A DNA stretch of 5,986 bases. It comes from an uncultured Bacteroidales bacterium (lineage in GTDB: Bacteria > Bacteroidota > Bacteroidia > Bacteroidales > P3). Under the pieces are notes generated by a model, which ran no database searches, was not told where the DNA came from, and saw nothing but the letters and a program-made list of their open reading frames with translations. Position numbers and translations under genes: made by a program. The DNA is taken from assembly GCA_947179195.1 (NCBI GenBank), contig CAMXAS010000081.1:1-5986 (forward strand). Reading direction: 5' to 3'. Positions within the stretch are counted from its first letter, which is position 1. The number at the start of each line of letters is the position of its first letter. Positions 1-5,986 of this stretch are shown in pieces.

Positions 1-302
1 GAATAAATCCGCAGGTAAAACGCGCCTTTCGTGCCGGGGCGTCCGCCGCTCTCTTTCGTCAGACGCTGGGCTTTGCCGGCGCTGGCGATACCGGAGGCGT
101 TGGCCGTCATAAACGAGTTCCAGCCTTGCGGTTCGATGCTGGAGCTGTTTTCGTTGTCGTAAAGCTCAAAGCCGCGGTTGGGCAACTGTTCGGTGCCGTT
201 GTGCGGCTGGGCGTTCAGGTAGCCGTTACCCCCGACGGCCGCCATACAAAAAAAGGCCGCGCCCAAGAGCAGCCTTTTTTTGACGGTATGGAAAATATTC
301 AT
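1..302 (-). CDS. PCMD-family secreted protein, N-terminal 100 residues only (3' end outside window)
   Basis: The gene starts at ATG 300-302 and runs off the left edge after 100 full codons. Residues 1-31 form a Sec signal peptide: basic KKR at 8-10, hydrophobic LLLGAAFFCMAAVGG at 11-25, and likely cleavage after LNA (29-31) before Gln32, as is common in Bacteroidota. The mature part contains QLPNRGFELYD (39-49), EPQGWNSFMTA (57-67) and SGGRPGTKGAFYLRIYS (from 85). This is the order of motifs expected at the start of PCMD proteins: an 'N-GFE' strand, 'P-GWNSF', then 'RPG..G...RIYS'. This start is chosen because it gives a complete signal peptide; the next Met (residue 20) would destroy it. No Shine-Dalgarno is evident upstream, which is usual in this phylum. 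The six-base gap to the preceding stop suggests co-transcription and perhaps translational coupling. The unseen C-terminus may carry repeats and a sorting domain like its neighbour, but this is inference. Confidence 0.87.
   Translation of the reverse strand, partial: MNIFHTVKKRLLLGAAFFCMAAVGGNGYLNAQPHNGTEQLPNRGFELYDNENSSSIEPQGWNSFMTANASGIASAGKAQRLTKESGGRPGTKGAFYLRIY
210..302 (-). other. Signal-peptide coding segment of the downstream PCMD gene
   Basis: Thirty-one codons give an n-region with KKR, a hydrophobic core of about 15 residues and a short c-region ending YLNA before Gln-Pro. A signal peptidase I site is preferred. Cys19 sits inside the core preceded by AFF, which is not a convincing lipobox, so a lipoprotein is unlikely. 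Confidence 0.8.
248..281 (-). terminator. Terminator-like or attenuator hairpin inside the start of the downstream gene
   Basis: In the minus-strand transcript AAAAAAAGGCUGC (281-269) pairs with GCGGCCUUUUUUU (260-248), giving a 13-bp stem with a single G-U pair and an 8-base loop (268-261). The GC-rich inner stem is followed directly by seven U residues, the form of an intrinsic terminator. On the opposite strand the G-U pair becomes a C-A mismatch, so the fold is better in the sense direction. It lies 28 bases past the stop of the large gene but within codons 7-19 of the next gene. It may attenuate read-through, or may be a by-product of the Lys-Lys and Phe-Phe codons of the signal peptide. 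No test of function is possible from sequence alone. Confidence 0.4.
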
Positions 303-308
303 GCCCGT

Positions 309-554
309 TTAGAGTTTTAACGCTTTACCTTTGACCACCTTGCCGCTGTTGCCGACGATGCGGTAGATATACAGGCCTCTCGGCCAGGTGTCGGTCGTCA
401 TGATGGTATGCGTGTTGGAGTTGATTTCGTATTGCGCCACTTTTACGCCAAAGGCATTGAACCACGTGATTTTGTCCATGTTCTCGCCTTCGAGGTGCAC
501 CTCGCCGTTGAAAGGCGTCGGATAGACGGTCACGGTCGGATCCACATCAATGTC
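309..554 (-). other. T9SS type A C-terminal sorting domain (domain within the large CDS)
   Basis: The last 81 residues (1805-1885) are a type IX secretion sorting signal. Visible hallmarks are DPTVTVYPTPFNGEVHLEG (the 'v.vyPnP..g.v.l' opening), ITWFNAFGVKVAQYEI (the 'v.l.d..Gr.v' strand), then WPRGLYIYRIVGNSGKVVKGKALKL-type closure: 'G.Y.....g.....kkiv'. The opening has TPF in place of the commoner NP(T/A). In known systems this domain guides the protein through the T9SS pore in the outer membrane and is removed during export, often with attachment to surface lipopolysaccharide. The window carries no secretion machinery genes, so these must be elsewhere in the genome. Confidence 0.92.
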
Positions 555-3500
555 TTTGAGGGTGAATTCGGCGATATAGGCCACATCCTCGCCGGCCGTG
601 AAGCGGAACGTCTGATCGAGGCTGACGGTGTTGTCTTTCTTATCCACCCACTGGCGGAAGATATATTGTTCGTTCGGTATCGCTTGCAGCGTTACCAAGT
701 CGCCCACGCGGTATTCGCCGCCGCCGGTTACCGTGCCGGCATCGAAGGGACTTACGCTGACGGAAACCGTCGTGGTCAGTTTCTTCATCTGCGCCACAAT
801 CTGCATATCGCGTTCGGGCACGAACCGGTAGGTGGTTTCTTTCGATAAGGTTTCGCCCTCACACGCCCAGGCGATAAACGCGTAGCCGTTGGTCGGCGTC
901 ACGCTCAGCGTCACGGTGTCTTGCGCGCTGTAGGCGCCGCTACCGCTTACCTTGGCGCCGATGGCCGGGTCGGCGTCCACCTGAATCTGGAAGTAGTGGA
1001 TTTGGAAGTCGGCCAACAACTGGCGGTCGTTTTCGGCCACAAAGCGATATACGGCATCCGTGCTCACGATTTCACCGTTTTCGCTCCAGTGCATGAATTC
1101 GAAGCCCGCGGCCGGCGTGGCCGTCACTTCCACGGTGGTGCCCTGCGGATAGATGCCGTCGCCGGCGGTCGTGCCGCCGAGCGTGAGGTTCGAACCCGTC
1201 GTAATCGTCCAGCCGGCGGGTTGGAACACGGCTTTCAGCTGGCTTTCGCCCAAGATACGGTAGGTGTAGGGGTTTTCGGCGCTAATCGATACGCCCTCTT
1301 CTTCCCAACCGACGAACGTGTAGCCATGGGCCGGCAGCACTTCCAGCGCGATGTCCGCGCCATAGCGGAACGCGCCCGCATTGTCCGTAAAGCCGTCGGT
1401 AATGACCTTGCCGGCACCCAGCGGTTCAATCGTCACGCTGAGCGGCAACAGGTGCGGCATGCAGCGCGGGGTGAGTTGCAAATCGTTCTGAACCGTCACA
1501 CGCAACGGGTTTTCGGTACCGACGGTGTTGCCCTCGGCATTGACCCAAGCCACAAAGTCGAGCGTGTTCGGCAGGACGGCCTCGATTTCGGCTTGCGTAC
1601 CGTGCGCCGCTTCGCCCGTGCCTTTTACCTTGACGCCTTCGGGCACGTCAACGGCGGTGATTTGCCACATCATCGGCGCAAAGACACCCACGATATGGCG
1701 GTTTTCCGTCATCGTGAACGTCCAGCTCGTTTCTTCGGTCGTCAAGACGTCGTATTCGCTGAAGCCTTGCCAAATGTAGCCCTCGTTGGCCGTGGCGCTT
1801 ACCGTCACGGTTTCGCCGTAGGTCTTTTCGCCGCCGCCTTGCAGCGTGCCGGCTTGCGGCAGGTTGGCCGTCAGTTCCAATTGCAACGTCTGAAGTTTGA
1901 AGCAGGCGTAAATCGTGCGGTTTTCAGCCGTCATCGTGTATTGATATTCGGCTTCTTCCGAGAGGCGGTCGTTACCCTGCGGGTCGGCGCTCCAATGCGA
2001 GAACGTGTAGCCCGCCGCCATCGGCCAGGCCTTGACCGTTACCGTTTCGCCGAAAGCGAACAGGCCGCTGCCTTTGGTCTGTCCCAGCGTCTTGTCGGCC
2101 GGAACGGCGTGGAGCGTATAGGAACGCGGCGCAAAGCGCGCGTGCAGGTTCAACGGGCCGTTGACCGTCGTCGTAAAGGCGGGCTCGTAGCTGATGGCCT
2201 TGCCCTCGGCGTCTTCGTAGGCTTGGAACGTATAGCCGTCGTTGGCCGTGGCGTTCAACGTCACGGTTTCGCCGTACCGGGCCGTGGCCGGGCCGGCAAT
2301 CAGGCCGCCCGCTTCGGGTACGGCGGCCACAAGGATATCGTAAGTCTCCGGTTCGAATACCGCCGTCAGGCTGAGGTCGCCGTCCAAGGTCCACGTCAGT
2401 TCCGCTGCCGTGCCCTCGAGCGTTTCGCCCTGCGCGTTGCGCCAGGCGGCGAAACGGTAGCCGCGGGCGGCCTGCGGGTTCAGCGTCACGGTTTCAAAGT
2501 AGCGGGGTTCGCCCGTCAGCGTCACATGGCCGGCCTGTGCCGGTTCGCAGGCGATGTTCACGGCCACGGCCTTGGCTTCGAACTGCGCCACGCGCGGTTG
2601 GTGGTCGAACGTGAACGTATAGCTCATATCCGTCGAGCGGGTCTTGCCCTCGGCATCCATCCAGCCGATAAACGTATAGCGGTCGTCCGTTTGGTTCACG
2701 CTGACGGTATAGGACTGGCCGTAAATCCAGTTTTCCGGCAGGTTGGCCAATTGGCCGGCATTGGCCGGTTGAACGGAAATATCGGCGGTCTGGAACGCGC
2801 GCAAGGTAAAGTGCGCCGTCAGATGCTGGTCGGTCGTCGGCCTCAGCGTCAAATCGGCATTCTCGGACCGCTTGCCGTCGGCGTCGGTCCAGTGGCTGAA
2901 AGTATATACATCGGTCGGCTGGGCCTGGAATGTAACCGCTTGGTTGTAGAAGAAGCCGGCGTCGGCTTGTCCGAGGCGTTTGATGGTGCCCGCTTCAGCC
3001 GGTTCGCAGCTCAAAACGATGTTCAGGGCTTTCGGGCCGAACTGCGCCGTCAGTGTCTCGTCTTTCAGTACGGTCGGGTAATAGACGGCCTCATCGGAAA
3101 CCAACGTTCCCTGCGCATCGTACCAGCCGTTGAACTGGCAACCTTCGTCCGGCAGGGCTTCCACTTTCGTGTTGTAGCCGTACGGACGTTCGCCGCCGCC
3201 CGTCACCGTGCCGCCGTCGGTCGCCACGACGTTCAGCGTATAGAGGTTGCGCTCGAAGCGCGCCACATAGTAAACGGCTTTTTCCACTTGGAATTCGTAG
3301 TTCAGGTCTTCGCCCAGGCGTTCGCCCTGTTCGTTATACCAGCCCGTGAACGTAAAGCCGAAGCGCGGCGTCGCGGTCAATTTGGCCGTCGCGTCAAGGT
3401 AATAATCGTCACAGCCCGTGATATAGGCCGCTTCTGTCGGATAGGCCGCACCCTGCACGGTATATACGGCGTTGTCGAATTCAGCCGTCAGACTGAGGTC

Positions 3501-5986
3501 GGCCCGCATCGTCAGTTGCAGCGGGTTGTCGGTCAACAGTTCGTCCGTTTCGGCGTTTTTCCAACCCACAAAACGTTTGTCAGCCGCCGGGGTGGCCGTC
3601 AGCGTCACCGTTTGCAGATACGGGAAAGTCAGGCAGTGTTCCGCCGCCGTTTCGCCGTTTACGGTATAGTCCCCTAATTCGGGCGTCGGGTTGCTGATGC
3701 AGAGGTCAAACGGCATCGCTTCGAAATGCACGGTCAGCGTCCGGTTTTCGGTCAAGGCGTCAATCAGGAGCGGATTGGCGGTATAGGTTGCGCCGTCTTC
3801 ATCCGTCCAGTTCGTGAATACGTAACCGAAAGCCGCGTTGGCCGTCAGTTCCGCGGCCGCGCCGTGTTCATAAAGGCCGTCGCCCGTTACCGTGCCGCGT
3901 TCCTCATACGGATTCACCACGGTCAACTGTTTGCGCAAGGGCGTAAAGAACGCTTCCACGGTCTTGGGGCCGTCCACGGTCAACGTCAGGGTGGCCGTGC
4001 CGTTCACGTTCTCGCCGTCGATAACCCAGTGGCGGAATTCGTTGCCTTCGGTCGCTTCGGCCATGACGGTCAGTTCCGTAAAGTGTTCGTAAACGCCTTC
4101 GGCTTCGGTCGGTTGCGCGATATGGCCGAGGGTCGGGTCATTGACACCGAACGTCAGCGTGTAAGTCTGCGGCGTGCAGACGGCGGTCAGATGCCGTTCG
4201 GCCGTTAGGGTCAGCGTCAGCGTCGGTTCGTTGCCGAGCAGGTCGCCGTTCTCGTACCAGCCGTTGAACGCATAGCCGTAGTCGGGCGTCGCGCTCAGCG
4301 TCACTTCGGCCCCGTGTTCAAACGTGCCGTCGCCCTCCACCATGCCGTGTTCGGCCTCGGCGGTCAGCGCATAGCGGTTGATGTCGAAATGCGCCGTAAA
4401 CGCGTAGGCGTGCGCCACATGGCCGTTTTCAACAAATACCAAGGGGTTGTCGGTCGGCCGGTCGGTTTGGTTCGCCCCATCGACGGTGTATGTCCAATAC
4501 GTGAAGTGATAGCCCTCGGCGGCTTGGGCGCTGACCTGCGCCTGCTGCGTCAGCGGGAAGGCCTCGTAAGTGGCGTCGCCCGCCGTCTGTCCGCCTTCGG
4601 CGGGTTCGGCGGCCGTCGTCACGTCGAACGTCTGCGAGGCGAAGACGGCTTCGTAGGCGGCTTCCGCGCTCACGGATTCAATCGTCAGCGTGGCTTCGTA
4701 AGAAACCGCTTCCGTTTCGCCGGCCTTGCGCCAGTGGCTGAATTGGGCGTAGGGGGCGGGTTCAGCGGTCGAGGCCACCGCCGTAAAGTGTTTGTAGATG
4801 CCGCTGTTGGACGCCGAACCCATGTCGGCCGGGGTGGCGGAGAACGAAATTTCGTAAACGTTGGTGTCGAAGACGGCGGTCAGGTCGGTGATGTCCGTCA
4901 CGGTGTAAGTCAGCGGGTTGTCGGTGGATAGCGTTTCGCCGTTCAACTGCCATTCGCGGAAGTGGTAGCCGAAATCGGCCGCCGCGTTCAGGTTCAGCAC
5001 CGCATTGTGAATCATCTCGGCTTCGTAGCGGGTCTGCGTGCCCTCGGCGCCGTCGAGTTCAAAACCGCCGCCCACGGTGGCCGCTACCGTTACGGCGTAG
5101 TAGTTCGTGTCGAATTGCGCCGTCAGCGTATAGTCCTGATCCAGTGTCAGCGTGTAGGAAAGGGCGTCCGAAACCGCTTCGCCGTTCAACAGCCATTGGC
5201 TCAGATGCAAGCCCGCCATCACGTTTGTGCAGACGGCTGTATATACCGTGTTTTCGGGCAACAGCGTATCTACGGTATTGACTTCGGCGGCCCAAACGGG
5301 TTCCGGTTCGGTGATGTTCAGGCGATAGACGTAATAGGGCGCCAGTTCCACCGTGTTGTCGCTCAAGAGCGGGTAGTTTGTGGCCCGCAAGCGGAGTTTG
5401 TAGTGGCTTTCGGCGCTGAAGGGCAAATCGAGCGGGAATTGGCAAACCATCTTGCCGCTTTCGTCGGTCGTCATTTCGTTTAAAGTCAGCGGATTTTCGA
5501 AAGAACCGTTTTCGTCCGAGAGTTCGGCGTAAATCACGTTGTCGTCCTCCAAGTTGAACGGACTCATCGTGCCGTTGAGCGTAAAGGGCACTTCGAAAGA
5601 AACGAGGGGTTCGGTTTTATGTACCGGCACCGGCACAATGTCATCCAAGTCGATGTGCAGGCTCGGGTTGTAGATGAGCAACATATCGTCCACATAGAGT
5701 TCGTCGCCTTCCACCACTTCGCGGAAGTTGTTGCCGGCCGTAAAGCTGGCCAACAGGTAGGCGGGCGTTTCGTTGCCGGCGTATTCAATCGGCAGGCTGA
5801 TGCGCTGCCAGTCGGTGTTCGTGATTTTACAGTGGGCCGAACCGATGACCGTGCCAACAGAAGTGCCATTCGGGTTGCGGTCTTCCAATTTGGCGTTATT
5901 GTGCAGATACATCGTGAAGTCGGCCGGACGTCCGCCGTTCGCGCCTTTCTTAACCCAAAAGACCACCGAGTCGGGGCGGCCCGTAA
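309..5986 (-). CDS. Giant T9SS-exported PCMD/InlB-like repeat surface protein, 5' end outside window
   Basis: This is a predicted secreted or outer-membrane-anchored repeat protein. The frame is open from the right edge to a TAA at 309-311, giving 1891 visible codons. Residues here are numbered from the GTG at 5964-5966, but that codon is internal: the frame continues upstream as TGRPDS, part of a conserved PCMD motif, so the true start and signal peptide lie beyond 5986. Domains in order are PCMD C-terminal half (to about residue 101), a beta-sandwich module (about 119-218), a half-size repeat (222-288), 20 InlB-B-like repeats (289-1804) and a T9SS type A sorting domain (1805-1885). No frameshift or internal stop is visible. 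The likely route is Sec export, then T9SS translocation with removal of the sorting domain. A role in adhesion or glycan binding is inferred from architecture only; no catalytic motif was seen. A paralogous gene follows six bases downstream. Confidence 0.95.
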   Translation of the reverse strand, partial: TGRPDSVVFWVKKGANGGRPADFTMYLHNNAKLEDRNPNGTSVGTVIGSAHCKITNTDWQRISLPIEYAGNETPAYLLASFTAGNNFREVVEGDELYVDDMLLIYNPSLHIDLDDIVPVPVHKTEPLVSFEVPFTLNGTMSPFNLEDDNVIYAELSDENGSFENPLTLNEMTTDESGKMVCQFPLDLPFSAESHYKLRLRATNYPLLSDNTVELAPYYVYRLNITEPEPVWAAEVNTVDTLLPENTVYTAVCTNVMAGLHLSQWLLNGEAVSDALSYTLTLDQDYTLTAQFDTNYYAVTVAATVGGGFELDGAEGTQTRYEAEMIHNAVLNLNAAADFGYHFREWQLNGETLSTDNPLTYTVTDITDLTAVFDTNVYEISFSATPADMGSASNSGIYKHFTAVASTAEPAPYAQFSHWRKAGETEAVSYEATLTIESVSAEAAYEAVFASQTFDVTTAAEPAEGGQTAGDATYEAFPLTQQAQVSAQAAEGYHFTYWTYTVDGANQTDRPTDNPLVFVENGHVAHAYAFTAHFDINRYALTAEAEHGMVEGDGTFEHGAEVTLSATPDYGYAFNGWYENGDLLGNEPTLTLTLTAERHLTAVCTPQTYTLTFGVNDPTLGHIAQPTEAEGVYEHFTELTVMAEATEGNEFRHWVIDGENVNGTATLTLTVDGPKTVEAFFTPLRKQLTVVNPYEERGTVTGDGLYEHGAAAELTANAAFGYVFTNWTDEDGATYTANPLLIDALTENRTLTVHFEAMPFDLCISNPTPELGDYTVNGETAAEHCLTFPYLQTVTLTATPAADKRFVGWKNAETDELLTDNPLQLTMRADLSLTAEFDNAVYTVQGAAYPTEAAYITGCDDYYLDATAKLTATPRFGFTFTGWYNEQGERLGEDLNYEFQVEKAVYYVARFERNLYTLNVVATDGGTVTGGGERPYGYNTKVEALPDEGCQFNGWYDAQGTLVSDEAVYYPTVLKDETLTAQFGPKALNIVLSCEPAEAGTIKRLGQADAGFFYNQAVTFQAQPTDVYTFSHWTDADGKRSENADLTLRPTTDQHLTAHFTLRAFQTADISVQPANAGQLANLPENWIYGQSYTVSVNQTDDRYTFIGWMDAEGKTRSTDMSYTFTFDHQPRVAQFEAKAVAVNIACEPAQAGHVTLTGEPRYFETVTLNPQAARGYRFAAWRNAQGETLEGTAAELTWTLDGDLSLTAVFEPETYDILVAAVPEAGGLIAGPATARYGETVTLNATANDGYTFQAYEDAEGKAISYEPAFTTTVNGPLNLHARFAPRSYTLHAVPADKTLGQTKGSGLFAFGETVTVKAWPMAAGYTFSHWSADPQGNDRLSEEAEYQYTMTAENRTIYACFKLQTLQLELTANLPQAGTLQGGGEKTYGETVTVSATANEGYIWQGFSEYDVLTTEETSWTFTMTENRHIVGVFAPMMWQITAVDVPEGVKVKGTGEAAHGTQAEIEAVLPNTLDFVAWVNAEGNTVGTENPLRVTVQNDLQLTPRCMPHLLPLSVTIEPLGAGKVITDGFTDNAGAFRYGADIALEVLPAHGYTFVGWEEEGVSISAENPYTYRILGESQLKAVFQPAGWTITTGSNLTLGGTTAGDGIYPQGTTVEVTATPAAGFEFMHWSENGEIVSTDAVYRFVAENDRQLLADFQIHYFQIQVDADPAIGAKVSGSGAYSAQDTVTLSVTPTNGYAFIAWACEGETLSKETTYRFVPERDMQIVAQMKKLTTTVSVSVSPFDAGTVTGGGEYRVGDLVTLQAIPNEQYIFRQWVDKKDNTVSLDQTFRFTAGEDVAYIAEFTLKDIDVDPTVTVYPTPFNGEVHLEGENMDKITWFNAFGVKVAQYEINSNTHTIMTTDTWPRGLYIYRIVGNSGKVVKGKALKL
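1777..1820 (-). repeat. 44-base near-identical DNA repeat, copy in unit 15
   Basis: This segment matches 2233-2276 at 40 of 44 positions without gaps. It encodes YGETVTVSATANEGY, against YGETVTLNATANDGY in the other copy. The two copies are 456 bases apart, exactly the combined length of units 13 and 14, so they are in frame and in the same position within their units. Confidence 0.75.
2233..2276 (-). repeat. 44-base near-identical DNA repeat, copy in unit 13
   Basis: This is the partner of the copy at 1777-1820 with four mismatches by eye, three of them clustered in a five-base stretch. Most other repeat units share only short stretches of DNA, so this pair stands out as a recent duplication or gene-conversion tract. 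Confidence 0.75.
5313..5612 (-). other. Beta-sandwich (Ig-like) module after the PCMD domain (domain within the large CDS)
   Basis: Residues about 119-218 form a compact module between the PCMD domain and the repeats. Its signature is an initial strand LVSFEVPFTLNG (121-132), NVIYAELSDENGSFENP (143-159), a central GKMVCQFPLDLP (171-182), and HYKLRLRATNYPLLSDN (188-204). The pattern 'N.[FY].AELSD..GSF..P' followed by '(Y)[KR][IL]R[LV]..(S/N).P...S' is one I recognise from many Bacteroidota T9SS-secreted proteins, where it forms an Ig-like sandwich. It is probably structural or ligand-presenting. I do not assign a specific Pfam family. Confidence 0.6.
5664..5986 (-). other. PCMD domain, C-terminal half (domain within the large CDS)
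   Basis: The visible segment begins with TGRPDSVVFWVKKG and continues through DFTMYLHNNAKL (17-28), IGSAHCKI (41-48), DWQRISLPIEY (52-62), TPAYLLASFTAGN (67-79) and GDELYVDDMLLIYNP (87-101). This run of motifs, 'GRPDS..FWVK', 'W.RISLP..Y', 'P.Y.L.SF' and 'LYVDD..LIY', matches my recollection of the putative carbohydrate metabolism domain (Pfam PCMD, PF13201), a predicted jelly-roll-like fold common in Bacteroidales surface proteins. Its biochemical activity is not established; carbohydrate binding is a reasonable guess. The N-terminal half lies beyond the window. Confidence 0.8.

Larger units (their letters stand above)
555..5303 (-). repeat. Array of 20 full and 1 half-size divergent InlB-B-like repeats (protein level)
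   Basis: Residues 222-1804 are tandem units averaging about 76 residues (range 70-85). A typical unit reads: hydrophobic strand, 'G.v.G.G.y..G..vtl.A.p..GY.F..W...G', a turn, then 'l.vt....l.A.F'. This matches the divergent InlB B-repeat/Flg_new-type fold seen in bacterial surface proteins. Units in coding order end at plus positions 5103 (half unit from 5303), 4860, 4632, 4377, 4167, 3936, 3714, 3468, 3246, 3030, 2799, 2571, 2346, 2124, 1890, 1671, 1452, 1215, 996, 777 and 555. The hallmark Trp after 'F..' is kept in 18 of 20 full units; unit 13 has QAY and unit 15 has QGF. The units are strongly diverged in DNA, so this is an old array rather than a recently expanded satellite. The expected role is a long, rigid stalk or adhesive rod. 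Confidence 0.92.

Noticed and set aside
240..302. Lipoprotein signal (Cys19) in the downstream gene
   Set aside because: The residues before Cys (AFF) do not form a good lipobox and the Cys lies within the hydrophobic core. A signal peptidase I site before Gln32 fits better.
303..345. Promoter for the downstream gene
   Set aside because: No Bacteroidota-type -33 TTTG and -7 TAnnTTTG pair is seen upstream of the ATG, and the six-base gap favours read-through transcription.
126..848. Plus-strand open frames at 126-320, 408-848 and 628-831
   Set aside because: They are antisense to the sorting domain, the last repeats and the signal peptide of the real genes. No ribosome binding site or domain supports them.
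921..3677. Open frame of 918 codons on the plus strand, antisense to the repeat array
   Set aside because: It is the antisense shadow of a GC-rich, codon-biased repeat gene. Its protein is rich in Arg, Gly, Val and His with no recognisable domain or signal, while the minus-strand frame is continuous with clear domains.
555..5102. CRISPR array or DNA satellite
   Set aside because: The periodicity of about 228 bases is at the protein level within one open frame. Units vary in length by whole codons and are not conserved as short direct repeats with unique spacers.
3726..5483. Plus-strand open frames at 3726-4208, 4314-4931 and 4962-5483
   Set aside because: They have the same antisense composition as the larger shadow frame, no plausible families, and lie wholly inside the large minus-strand gene.
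1235..5869. Short minus-strand frames inside the large gene (for example 1972-2394, 5059-5445, 5564-5869)
   Set aside because: They are out-of-frame readings of the same DNA, rich in Arg, Pro and Ser, with no evidence of translation or frameshifting.

Overview
The window looks like chromosomal DNA of a GC-rich member of the Bacteroidota, most likely a Bacteroidales species from a gut-type habitat. This rests on the protein families: a type IX secretion (T9SS) C-terminal sorting domain and two copies of the PCMD family (putative carbohydrate metabolism domain), a combination typical of that group. Genus cannot be assigned from this sequence.

Everything coding lies on the minus strand, read from position 5986 down to 1. 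Nearly the whole window (309-5986) is one uninterrupted reading frame for a very large secreted or cell-surface protein, with 1891 codons visible and its 5' end beyond the right edge. In order it has the C-terminal half of a PCMD domain, a beta-sandwich module with an 'AELSDENGSF' core, one half-size and 20 full divergent InlB-B-like repeats of about 76 residues each, and a T9SS type A sorting domain ending at the stop codon.

Six bases after that stop, a second minus-strand gene begins (ATG at 300-302) and runs off the left edge. Its 100 visible codons hold a clear Sec signal peptide and the N-terminal half of another PCMD-type protein. The visible part of gene 1 is the C-terminal half of the domain and the visible part of gene 2 is the N-terminal half, so the two do not overlap. 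Read together they look like tandem members of one family, probably co-transcribed. The likely biology is export through Sec, passage across the outer membrane by T9SS, and display of a long repeat stalk, perhaps for adhesion or glycan binding. The sequence does not show the ligand.

The main non-coding signal is a terminator-like hairpin with flanking A7 and T7 tracts (248-281) inside the signal-peptide codons of gene 2, just after the end of gene 1. No RNA gene, insertion sequence, CRISPR array, attachment site or recognisable promoter was found. The only intergenic DNA is six bases (303-308).
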